Shown in pieces: positions 1 to 5,461 of a DNA stretch of 24,755 bases. The notes beneath the pieces are model-generated. The model was given only the letters and a program-made list of their open reading frames with translations, was not told where the DNA came from and did not search any database. Both the position numbers and the translations under genes were made by a program. Source of the DNA: a virus; IMG/VR virus record IMGVR_UViG_3300023174_000606, positions 1-24,755 of that record. One strand, given 5' to 3'. Within the stretch, counting starts at the first letter, position 1. Every line of letters starts with the position of its first letter.

Positions 1-30
1 ACCCATCATTGAAGGCGGTTCAGTAACTCA

Positions 31-381
31 ATGGCTAATCCCAACGGGCGCAAAGGCGCACAATTTGAAACCGATGTTATGCGTTGGCTTCGTAGTGCTG
101 GTGCTTTGTGTGAGCGTTTGGTGAAGGCAGGTAAAAACGATGAAGGCGATTTGGTCGCAATTGTCGGTGGCAAGCAATACATTCTTGAACTGAAGAATCG
201 TAAAACAATAAGTTTGCCTGAATTTTGGCGTGAAGCTGAAGTTGAGGCAGAAAACTATGCAAAGGCTCGCGGTTTAGCCGAAGTGCCATTGCATTACATC
301 ATTCTCAAGCGCCGAAACGCTGGGATTGAAAAAGCCTGGGTAATCCAGGACCTTCAACAATGGCTAGGTGAAAAGCAATGA
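31..381 (+). CDS. Holliday-junction-resolvase-like PD-(D/E)XK nuclease
   Basis: This 116-aa protein reads as a small restriction-endonuclease-fold nuclease of the archaeal Hjc/VRR-NUC kind. Residues 6-20 form a basic start (GRKGAQFE) with a conserved Glu at 13. Asp40 in EGDL and the pair Glu53/Lys55 in ILELKNRK give the E...D...ExK metal-binding signature. Such proteins cut branched DNA during phage recombination or before packaging. The gene overlaps the next one by 4 nt (ATGA). A ribosome site is weak: GAAGG lies about 15 nt upstream of the ATG. The 5' flank (1-30) may hold the end of an upstream gene, but which frame is unclear. The fold is well supported; the exact substrate is inferred. 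Confidence 0.75.
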   Translation: MANPNGRKGAQFETDVMRWLRSAGALCERLVKAGKNDEGDLVAIVGGKQYILELKNRKTISLPEFWREAEVEAENYAKARGLAEVPLHYIILKRRNAGIEKAWVIQDLQQWLGEKQ

Positions 382-827
382 ACCAATTAGAGTTCTTTGT
401 TGATCTACCCCGCTTTGCTGAAGCCAAGTGTGCAGAAATTGAGGATAAAGATTTCTTTTTCCCCGATAACCGCACACAAGAGGCAGAAAGACTGCACCAA
501 CTTAAAGCAATATGCGCAAGTTGTATTCACAGTAAGGAGTGTTTGAAGTACGCACTAGAAAAACAGATTACCTACGGTATTTGGGGTGGCTCATCGCCAG
601 CCGAAAGAGATGCCGTTGTTGTAAAGGATAAGAATGTCACCTTCAAAGGTATGGCATTGACCATTATCCAATTGCATAAAAAAGGGTTGTCTGTCAACGA
701 AATTGCAGGCCAATTGAACACATCGCCAAGTTATGCAAAGCGAGTTGTGAGCAAGTGGTTGGCAACTGAACAAGGAGCAGATTCATTACACCAACAGACA
801 AAAGACTCATCAAAAGGCTGGCATTGA
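378..827 (+). CDS. WhiB-family Fe-S regulator with C-terminal helix-turn-helix extension
   Basis: WhiB proteins bind a [4Fe-4S] cluster through four cysteines and usually act with the housekeeping sigma factor. Here Cys18, Cys46, Cys49 and Cys55 give the C...CxxCx5C pattern, followed by the diagnostic GIWGG turn at 67-71. Ordinary WhiB proteins end soon after that turn. This 149-aa one continues with residues about 90-130, which look like a resolvase/sigma-type HTH (LSVNEIAGQLNTSPSYAKRVVSKWL). It may therefore bind DNA in its own right. It overlaps both neighbours. The family is the strongest evidence for an actinobacterial host. A role in redirecting host transcription is inferred from known phage WhiB proteins. 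Confidence 0.88.
   Translation: MNQLEFFVDLPRFAEAKCAEIEDKDFFFPDNRTQEAERLHQLKAICASCIHSKECLKYALEKQITYGIWGGSSPAERDAVVVKDKNVTFKGMALTIIQLHKKGLSVNEIAGQLNTSPSYAKRVVSKWLATEQGADSLHQQTKDSSKGWH
772..777 (+). promoter_or_regulatory. strong Shine-Dalgarno before a possible ATT start of the transglycosylase
   Basis: AAGGAG sits inside the WhiB coding region with no ATG, GTG or TTG at normal distance. The in-frame ATT at 785 is 7 nt downstream and leads into TPTDKRLIKRLA, which completes a textbook signal peptide for the next gene. It may decide that gene's true start. Confidence 0.35.
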
Positions 828-1216
828 TCGTGGTGGTTAGCGTTAGCACTTCATTGGTGGTTCAAACAATCGCAGCACCACCTGCAGTACCACAATTGGT
901 CATCTACAAAGAGCGACCACATTTGATGCAGGTAAATGCAAAAGAAGTAGCCCGTGAGCTACTGACAACTGAACAGTTCAAGTGCTTCTCATTCATAATG
1001 GGAAAAGAAAGCGCTTGGCAAGATAAGGACAACCCAACCAGTACCGCATCAGGTGTGGGGCAGTTGTTGGATGGTACTTATCGCAATCTTGGAATGAAGC
1101 GCAGCAAATCAACTGTTGCTCAAACGATTGCAGCACTGGCCTACATTGGCCGCAAATATGGCTCAGGTGGCCCGTGCGCTGCCAAAGCCTTTTGGTTAAA
1201 AAACTCGTACTATTGA
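824..1216 (+). CDS. secreted lytic-transglycosylase-like protein
   Basis: Residues about 45-128 match the small goose-lysozyme/SLT-like fold of actinobacterial aggregation-promoting-factor and phage transglycosylase proteins. Glu62 in GKESAW is the likely catalytic acid, followed by SGVGQLLDGTYRNLG and a terminal ALAYIGRKYG...AAKAFW block. The N terminus is hydrophobic (IVVVSVSTSLVV) and ends near an AxAPP site, suggesting export. The start is uncertain. The given TTG at 824 has AAAAGG six nt upstream and overlaps the WhiB stop. The frame stays open further up and would add KRLIKRLA, a basic signal-peptide n-region, from an ATT at 785 that lies 7 nt after a perfect AAGGAG. It may weaken peptidoglycan at lysis or entry. 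No tail or holin gene is adjacent. Confidence 0.7.
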   Translation: MIVVVSVSTSLVVQTIAAPPAVPQLVIYKERPHLMQVNAKEVARELLTTEQFKCFSFIMGKESAWQDKDNPTSTASGVGQLLDGTYRNLGMKRSKSTVAQTIAALAYIGRKYGSGGPCAAKAFWLKNSYY

Positions 1217-1227
1217 TGGGGGTCAAT

Positions 1228-1545
1228 ATGAGCGTGGAAAATGAAATAGGCGTGGTGGATTTTGATGCCAACACCGCCGCTTGGCTGGAGCAGTATAAAT
1301 CTGCCGTTGCCAAGATCAAGGAACTGCAAGAGGTGGCAGATGTTGCTCGCGCACACATCGAAGCTGCACTTGGAGACAATCAAATGGGTATGTTCTTGAA
1401 CCGCCCAGTTGTTAGATGGTCATTTGTTGAATCAACACGATTCGACACCAAACGCGCCAGGGAAATCTTGCCTGCGCAGGTTATTGAAGCACTTGAGGTA
1501 AAGTCATCCTCTCGCCGCTTTTCAATAGTAAATGAGGATGACTAA
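1228..1545 (+). CDS. small partner protein of the phage exonuclease
   Basis: This 105-aa protein resembles short proteins found beside YqaJ/Cas4-type recombination nucleases. Residues 10-50 form a heptad-rich helix (WLEQYKSAVAKIKELQEVADVARAHIEAAL). The C-terminal part has the recurring pattern RFDTKRAREILPA followed by SSRRFSI, which I associate with phage recombinase cassettes. The ATG at 1228 is preceded by GGGGG at 1218-1222, five nt away; an earlier in-frame start lacks a comparable site. Its end overlaps the exonuclease start by 14 nt, so the two are probably made together. The function is inferred from position and motif only. Confidence 0.65.
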   Translation: MSVENEIGVVDFDANTAAWLEQYKSAVAKIKELQEVADVARAHIEAALGDNQMGMFLNRPVVRWSFVESTRFDTKRAREILPAQVIEALEVKSSSRRFSIVNEDD

Positions 1546-2305
1546 TCCAATGGCCTTCACACCTTTGAACACACCAGCAAAAGAACTTGCACTGGAGTTG
1601 AGTAACATCATCACAGAGGCAAGCAAATGGACACCGCGAAGCCAACAGGTGTATATCGGTCCATCTGAAGTAGGGCAGGAATGTGTACGCAGACTTGCTT
1701 ACAAGTTGCTGGATTGGGATAAGGCTAATGAGTCGGGTGGCGGTTCCTGGGCTGCCAATGTCGGTTCCGCCATCCACTCATTTTTGGAAAATATCTTTGC
1801 AGCATTTCCTGATCGTTATGAGGTTGAGCAGAAAGTAAAGATTCGTGCAAACCTAACAGGTACCATTGACCTTTTCGATAAAGAAAAGGGTTATGTGTTG
1901 GATTGGAAAACAACATCACCTGCAGGTGTCAAAGCCAAGCGCAGTGAAGGTGCCACCGCCCAACAGATTACTCAGGTTCAGCTTTACGGTTACGGCAAAG
2001 CACAATTAGGTGTAACTGTTAACAAAGTTGGACTGATCTACCTGCCAACTGGCGGTTCCATTGAAGATATGCACATTGAATTGTTTGATTATGATGAGCA
2101 GGCAGCACTAGCCGCCCTTGCTCGCCTTGATTCAGTCTATTCATTGCTATCTACCATTGATGTTGAAACAACGCCTGAAATGTGGGCGCTGATACCAGCA
2201 ACACCAAGCCGAATGTGTATGTATTGCCCTTACTATCGGCCATTCAGCACTGATTTAGCCGTTGCCTGCAACGGAGATACGGGGGAACAAAATGACACAC
2301 GATGA
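1532..2305 (+). CDS. Cas4/RecB-like PD-(D/E)XK exonuclease
   Basis: The 257-aa protein has the Cas4/AddB-type nuclease layout: a GPSEVGQEC start of domain with Cys51, His82 in AIHSFLE, Asp113 in TGTIDLF, the D124-W-K126 motif and a QVQLYGYG helix (motif QxxxY) near 148-154. Cys229, Cys232 and Cys246 near the C terminus, together with Cys51, can hold a [4Fe-4S] cluster as in Cas4. It should resect DNA ends for phage recombination, probably with the ssDNA-binding protein encoded downstream. No CRISPR array or Cas1/Cas2 is present, so a CRISPR role is not suggested. The start could instead be the ATG at 1538 or 1550. Confidence 0.8.
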   Translation: MRMTNPMAFTPLNTPAKELALELSNIITEASKWTPRSQQVYIGPSEVGQECVRRLAYKLLDWDKANESGGGSWAANVGSAIHSFLENIFAAFPDRYEVEQKVKIRANLTGTIDLFDKEKGYVLDWKTTSPAGVKAKRSEGATAQQITQVQLYGYGKAQLGVTVNKVGLIYLPTGGSIEDMHIELFDYDEQAALAALARLDSVYSLLSTIDVETTPEMWALIPATPSRMCMYCPYYRPFSTDLAVACNGDTGEQNDTR

Positions 2306-2525
2306 ATTGCTGGAACTTACTAAAAGCCCAACATATATGAACAGTCGAACTTTAGAACATCCATATATTGCCATTCGTGCGGTACTGGAATTGCATAAGC
2401 CTATTGATAATGAAATTGAAGGTATTTATCAATCAACAAGTTTTGAGCAAGATATATGTGCGCAATGTGCAACAGTCTTTTATCCTTGCCCAACAATCAA
2501 AACCATTGCAGCGGAGTTATCCTAA
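2292..2525 (+). CDS. small CxxC protein, function unknown
   Basis: A 77-aa protein with a C-terminal zinc-type pair (CAQCATVFYPCPTIKTIAAEL). The ending CPTIKTIAAEL recurs in many short actinophage proteins that I cannot assign. The ATG at 2292 has GGGGGA six nt upstream. The stop overlaps the next ATG (TAATG). The next tiny gene ends with a matching layout (CGCG...KTINDIAKEL), so the two may be diverged relatives or work as a pair. Confidence 0.7.
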   Translation: MTHDELLELTKSPTYMNSRTLEHPYIAIRAVLELHKPIDNEIEGIYQSTSFEQDICAQCATVFYPCPTIKTIAAELS

Positions 2526-2632
2526 TGTGTGAGCGTGACGGTTGCGGATGCGGAATCCCAGCCAAAACAATCAATGACATTGCCAAAGAATTGGCGGAAC
2601 TTAATCCGCCGACAGAGTTAGAAAACAACTAA
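2525..2632 (+). CDS. tiny cysteine-rich protein
   Basis: This 35-aa reading frame starts in a TAATG overlap with the preceding gene and opens MCERDGCGCGIPAKT, with three cysteines. Its second half (KTINDIAKELAELNPP) echoes the last 12 residues of the upstream protein. The overlap, the shared motif and the absence of other coding potential here support it as real. A metal-binding adaptor role is possible, but nothing in the sequence proves a function. Confidence 0.55.
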   Translation: MCERDGCGCGIPAKTINDIAKELAELNPPTELENN

Positions 2633-2670
2633 CACCCAACTCAAACCAAAAAGAAACGGGGGAAAGCCAA

Positions 2671-3141
2671 ATGGCTTTTTCAGCACCTAGCAGTAACACA
2701 GAATCGGTAAAAGTTGCCGATTTGAACGGACACCTACTTATCCTTGAACCACTTGAATACAAAACAGGTATTTCAACAGTTCACGGTGATGCCGATGCAA
2801 TTGAAGTACGCATCAACGATTTAGACACTGGCCTATCACACGAATCAGTGTTGTTCTTCAATGTAGCTTTGAAGAACGCATTGAGAAACAAGATTGGTCA
2901 AAAAGTGCTTGCAAAAATTTCACAAGGTCAAGCAAAGCCTGGAAAGTCTGCGCCGTGGATTCTTGTGGATGCAACAGGCGATGCCGATGCAGTGGCAAAG
3001 GCCAACGCATTTATTTCGGGCGTGTCACTTACTGCAAATGCAGGCGGTGCCACACTTTCAACAACAACTGCACCTGCCAATATCAATGACCCTGCAGTGC
3101 AGGCGTTGTTGGCACAATTGGGAGCAAAACAAACTAACTAA
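2671..3141 (+). CDS. probable phage ssDNA-binding (OB-fold) protein
   Basis: The 156-aa protein has the layout of an actinophage protein family often annotated as SSB-like: a beta-rich core (LNGHLLILEPLEYKTGIST, EVRINDLDTG, SVLFFNVALKNALRNKIGQKVLAKISQG), a KPGKSAPWILVDAT strand and a flexible Ala/Thr-rich tail ending in PAVQALLAQLGAKQTN. It sits after the exonuclease and before the methyltransferases and primase, which fits a replication/recombination role. GGGGGA lies 8 nt before the ATG. The tail lacks the classic acidic DDDIPF tip of bacterial SSB, so partner binding would differ. Confidence 0.6.
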   Translation: MAFSAPSSNTESVKVADLNGHLLILEPLEYKTGISTVHGDADAIEVRINDLDTGLSHESVLFFNVALKNALRNKIGQKVLAKISQGQAKPGKSAPWILVDATGDADAVAKANAFISGVSLTANAGGATLSTTTAPANINDPAVQALLAQLGAKQTN

Positions 3142-3144
3142 AAC

Positions 3145-3173
3145 TCTTGGGGGCTAGTCCTTTCCACCCAAGA
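3145..3173 (+). other. stem-loop directly after the SSB-like gene
   Basis: TCTTGGG (3145-3151) and CCCAAGA (3167-3173) form a perfect 7-bp stem with a 15-nt loop, which can close further through GG/CC pairs. No T-run follows, so it is not a standard terminator. It stands just upstream of the tRNA-like element and may be part of the same RNA domain. Confidence 0.5.
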
Positions 3174-3175
3174 AC

Positions 3176-3243
3176 GGCGTTGTGATGGTTCACCCACGGG
3201 GCAACTGGCAACAGTTGGGGCAGGTTCGATTCCTGCAACGCCA
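3176..3243 (+). ncRNA. tRNA-like structured RNA lacking an anticodon arm
   Basis: The ends pair perfectly over 7 bp (GGCGTTG 3176-3182 with CAACGCC 3236-3242), followed by A3243 as a possible discriminator. Inside, CAGG-TTCGATT-CCTG (3221-3235) is a canonical T arm with the TTCGATT loop. CAACTG-GCAA-CAGTTG (3202-3217) is a 6-bp hairpin capped by a GNRA tetraloop. No 7-nt anticodon loop with T33 and no convincing D arm can be drawn. The acceptor plus T stack is 11 bp, against 12 in normal tRNA. It could be a degenerate class II tRNA (the GCAA hairpin as variable arm), a tRNA mimic, or a tRNA 3'-end copy of the attP kind. The pairing is seen; the role is unknown. Confidence 0.45.
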
Positions 3244-3272
3244 CGCAAGACATTACCGAACGGGGGAAAATA

Positions 3273-3425
3273 ATGGAAAAGACAATAGAAATACAGTTGC
3301 AAGAATTGCGTGAGCAGATTGCAAACGAGATTGAAGATAGGTTTTGGGAGATAAGCGCCGACTCGCCTGTTGATGTTGCACAAAAGATAATTAAGGAATG
3401 TGTCAAGATTGCGAGAGGCAAATGA
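3273..3425 (+). CDS. small helical protein upstream of the methyltransferase
   Basis: A 50-aa protein (MEKTIEIQLQELREQIANEI...) that looks entirely helical and charged. GGGGG stands 6 nt before its ATG. Its TGA overlaps the ATG of the C5 methyltransferase (ATGA), so it is the first gene after the structured RNA gap and is probably coupled to the methyltransferase. I recognise no family. It could be a methyltransferase partner or an unrelated small protein. Confidence 0.6.
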   Translation: MEKTIEIQLQELREQIANEIEDRFWEISADSPVDVAQKIIKECVKIARGK

Positions 3426-4069
3426 GGCTCCTTGACCTTTACTCTAAAGCGGGGGGGGCAGCAATGGGTTATCACCGCGCAGGGTTTGAGGTTGTTGGCG
3501 TGGACATCAAAAAGCAAAAGCGATTTCCATTTACATTCATTCAGGCAGATGCGCTGGAAGTTTTAGAGGATAAAGCATTTCTTGATTCTTTTGATGTAAT
3601 ACACGCATCACCACCTTGCCAAACTCATAGTGCAACCAAGCACTTGCGCAATGCACAAGGAAAGACCACAACAAAGATTGATTTAATTCCTCAAACTAGA
3701 GCTGCACTTATTGCAAGCGGCAAGCCTTATGTTATTGAGAATGTTCCGGGTGCGCCCTTAATCAATCCCATCCAAATGTGTGGTTCATCCTTTGGGCTTA
3801 CTGCCCGCCGCCATAGGTTGTTTGAATCTAATTATGAACTGACGGGCTCAATTTGTGATCACAAAACACAAGGAAAGCCTGTTGGGATTTATGGTTCAAT
3901 GCGCGATGAAATACCCGGTGGCGGTCACACCGCAAAGACAATTGAACAAGCACGAGATGCAATGGGAATTGATTGGATGATTTGGGGCGAGTTGGTAGAG
4001 GCAATACCACCGGCTTATACATTTGAAATTGGCAAACAACTAATGGGGGCAATTAATGAGACTAATTAA
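3422..4069 (+). CDS. DNA (cytosine-5-) methyltransferase, short phage form
   Basis: This 215-aa enzyme carries the C5-MTase motifs in order: motif I LLDLYSKAGGAAMGY (residues 3-17, usually DLFxGxGG), motif IV SPPCQ with catalytic Cys66, motif VI ENV at 106-108, motif VIII LTARRHRLFES (127-136) and a motif X-like GKQL near the end. It is shorter than bacterial enzymes and has little room for a target-recognition domain, as is common in phages. It methylates DNA, probably to evade host restriction, since no partner nuclease is adjacent. The ATG at 3422 follows GAGAGG. An eight-G run codes for Ala-Gly-Gly in motif I. It overlaps the next gene by 14 nt. Confidence 0.9.
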   Translation: MRLLDLYSKAGGAAMGYHRAGFEVVGVDIKKQKRFPFTFIQADALEVLEDKAFLDSFDVIHASPPCQTHSATKHLRNAQGKTTTKIDLIPQTRAALIASGKPYVIENVPGAPLINPIQMCGSSFGLTARRHRLFESNYELTGSICDHKTQGKPVGIYGSMRDEIPGGGHTAKTIEQARDAMGIDWMIWGELVEAIPPAYTFEIGKQLMGAINETN

Positions 4070-5306
4070 CGCAGATTGCATTGAGGCAATGAAGGCAATG
4101 CCTGATAACTTGGTGGATTCCATTGTCACCGACCCGCCGTATGAGCTTGGCTTTATGGGCAAATCGTGGGATGCAAGTGGTATTGCATTTAATGTTGATG
4201 TATGGCGTGAGGCGTTGCGAGTAATTAAGCCCGGCGGTCACTTGATTGCTTTCAGCGGTTCTCGCACCTATCACCGAATGGCAGTTGCCATTGAGGATGC
4301 AGGGTTTGAAATCCGCGATCAGATTATGTGGGTTTATGGGTCAGGGTTTCCTAAGTCGCATAACATTTCAAAAAATTTGGATAAAGCCAAAAACATTGAA
4401 GTTTGGGAAAATAACGCTTACGGCGGTGGCAATTCAAAATGCGATAAATGCGGAAAATGGTTGATTTCAGGAAGCCCCTGCCAATGCCCAAAGCCAATTA
4501 TTGAATTTAAGACGGAAGCCGCGAAGCAATGGAACGGCTGGGGCACCGCACTGAAACCAGCACACGAGCCAATGGTGCTTGCTCGCAAGCCGTTGATTGG
4601 CACCGTTGCCAACAATGTGCTGACTTACGGCGTTGGCGGATTGAACATTGACGGGTCAAGGGTTGGGACAACAGTTGAAACTTGGCCAAAATCAAGATCA
4701 TTTCCTTATGGCCAAGAACGAACTTATGGCAGCAAAGATGCTGCAACCGAATTGACTCAAGATGCACCCGCAGGTCGCTTCCCCGCCAACTTCATTCACG
4801 ATGGCAGTGATGAGGTTGTGGCGTTGTTTCCTGATACAAAATCGGGTGGTAAACAAACAAGTGATTTTGCAAACGAAGATGGATTGTTTGGATTCGGAGG
4901 TCAGCCTCAAAATACAACCCAACCATCATCAGGCAGCGCCGCTCGATTCTTTTACTGCGCAAAGGCAAGCAAGCGTGACCGCAATGAGGGGCTTGATGGG
5001 TTTGAAACAGTTGTTGCTGGCGGTATGCAGGGCAGACAAGATGGCTCAATGGGTTCAATCACAATGAACAAAAATCATCACCCAACTGTAAAACCAACAA
5101 CGCTGATGCAATACTTGGTTCGCCTAGTGACACCGCCAAACGGTGTTGTGCTTGACCCGTTTATGGGTTCAGGTTCAACTGGCAAGGCGTGTGCCTATGA
5201 AGGCTTTGATTTCATTGGCATAGATCAATCGGCAGAGTATGTGGAGATCGCGAAGGCTCGCATTGACTTTGCCCTGGCAGATAAAGCAACAGAGTTGCCG
5301 TTATGA
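4056..5306 (+). CDS. beta-class DNA adenine-N6/cytosine-N4 methyltransferase
   Basis: The 416-aa protein opens with the catalytic DPPY motif (residues 26-29) and ends with the SAM-binding DPFMGSGSTG block. This IV-then-I order defines the beta class. DPPY favours adenine N6 methylation, but N4-cytosine cannot be excluded. A Cys4 knuckle (Cys129, Cys132, Cys142, Cys144 in CDKCGKW...CQCP) lies between the motifs with the target-recognition region. HPTVKP before motif I is typical of the family. GGGGG is 6 nt upstream of the ATG. It follows the C5 enzyme with a 14-nt overlap, so the phage probably marks its DNA in two ways. No restriction enzyme is nearby. Confidence 0.9.
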   Translation: MRLINADCIEAMKAMPDNLVDSIVTDPPYELGFMGKSWDASGIAFNVDVWREALRVIKPGGHLIAFSGSRTYHRMAVAIEDAGFEIRDQIMWVYGSGFPKSHNISKNLDKAKNIEVWENNAYGGGNSKCDKCGKWLISGSPCQCPKPIIEFKTEAAKQWNGWGTALKPAHEPMVLARKPLIGTVANNVLTYGVGGLNIDGSRVGTTVETWPKSRSFPYGQERTYGSKDAATELTQDAPAGRFPANFIHDGSDEVVALFPDTKSGGKQTSDFANEDGLFGFGGQPQNTTQPSSGSAARFFYCAKASKRDRNEGLDGFETVVAGGMQGRQDGSMGSITMNKNHHPTVKPTTLMQYLVRLVTPPNGVVLDPFMGSGSTGKACAYEGFDFIGIDQSAEYVEIAKARIDFALADKATELPL

Positions 5307-5461
5307 ATAAAAACGATGAAATAATTTCACACTTAGCAAAAGAGCTGTGGGCATCATTTGAATACGGCTTGCCGGTATCACCTAGTTCAATGGCAAATTA
5401 CATAGTACGACAAATTGAAATTGCAGGCTTTGAGATTGTGAAGGTGGGAACCAATGAGTGA
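5303..5461 (+). CDS. small protein between methyltransferase and primase
   Basis: A 52-aa reading frame (MNKNDEIISHLAKELWASFEYG...) overlapping the methyltransferase stop by 4 nt and the primase start by 8 nt. It looks like a single helix-rich domain and I recognise no family. The tight overlaps on both sides and full use of the gap are the main reasons to believe it. Confidence 0.6.
   Translation: MNKNDEIISHLAKELWASFEYGLPVSPSSMANYIVRQIEIAGFEIVKVGTNE

Noticed and set aside
1-30. End of an upstream gene
   Set aside because: Two frames stop here (10-12 and 22-24), and neither gives enough residues to recognise.
1532-2305. CRISPR-associated Cas4
   Set aside because: The protein has Cas4-like cysteines and nuclease motifs, but no repeat-spacer array or other cas gene is in the window, so a phage recombination exonuclease is the better call.
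3176-3243. Ordinary tRNA gene
   Set aside because: T arm and acceptor pairing fit, but no anticodon loop with T33 or D arm can be drawn, so it is reported only as tRNA-like.
3138-3383. Reverse-strand frame over the structured RNA
   Set aside because: Its peptide contains AGIEPAPT, a typical false translation of a tRNA T arm; it supports the RNA, not a protein.
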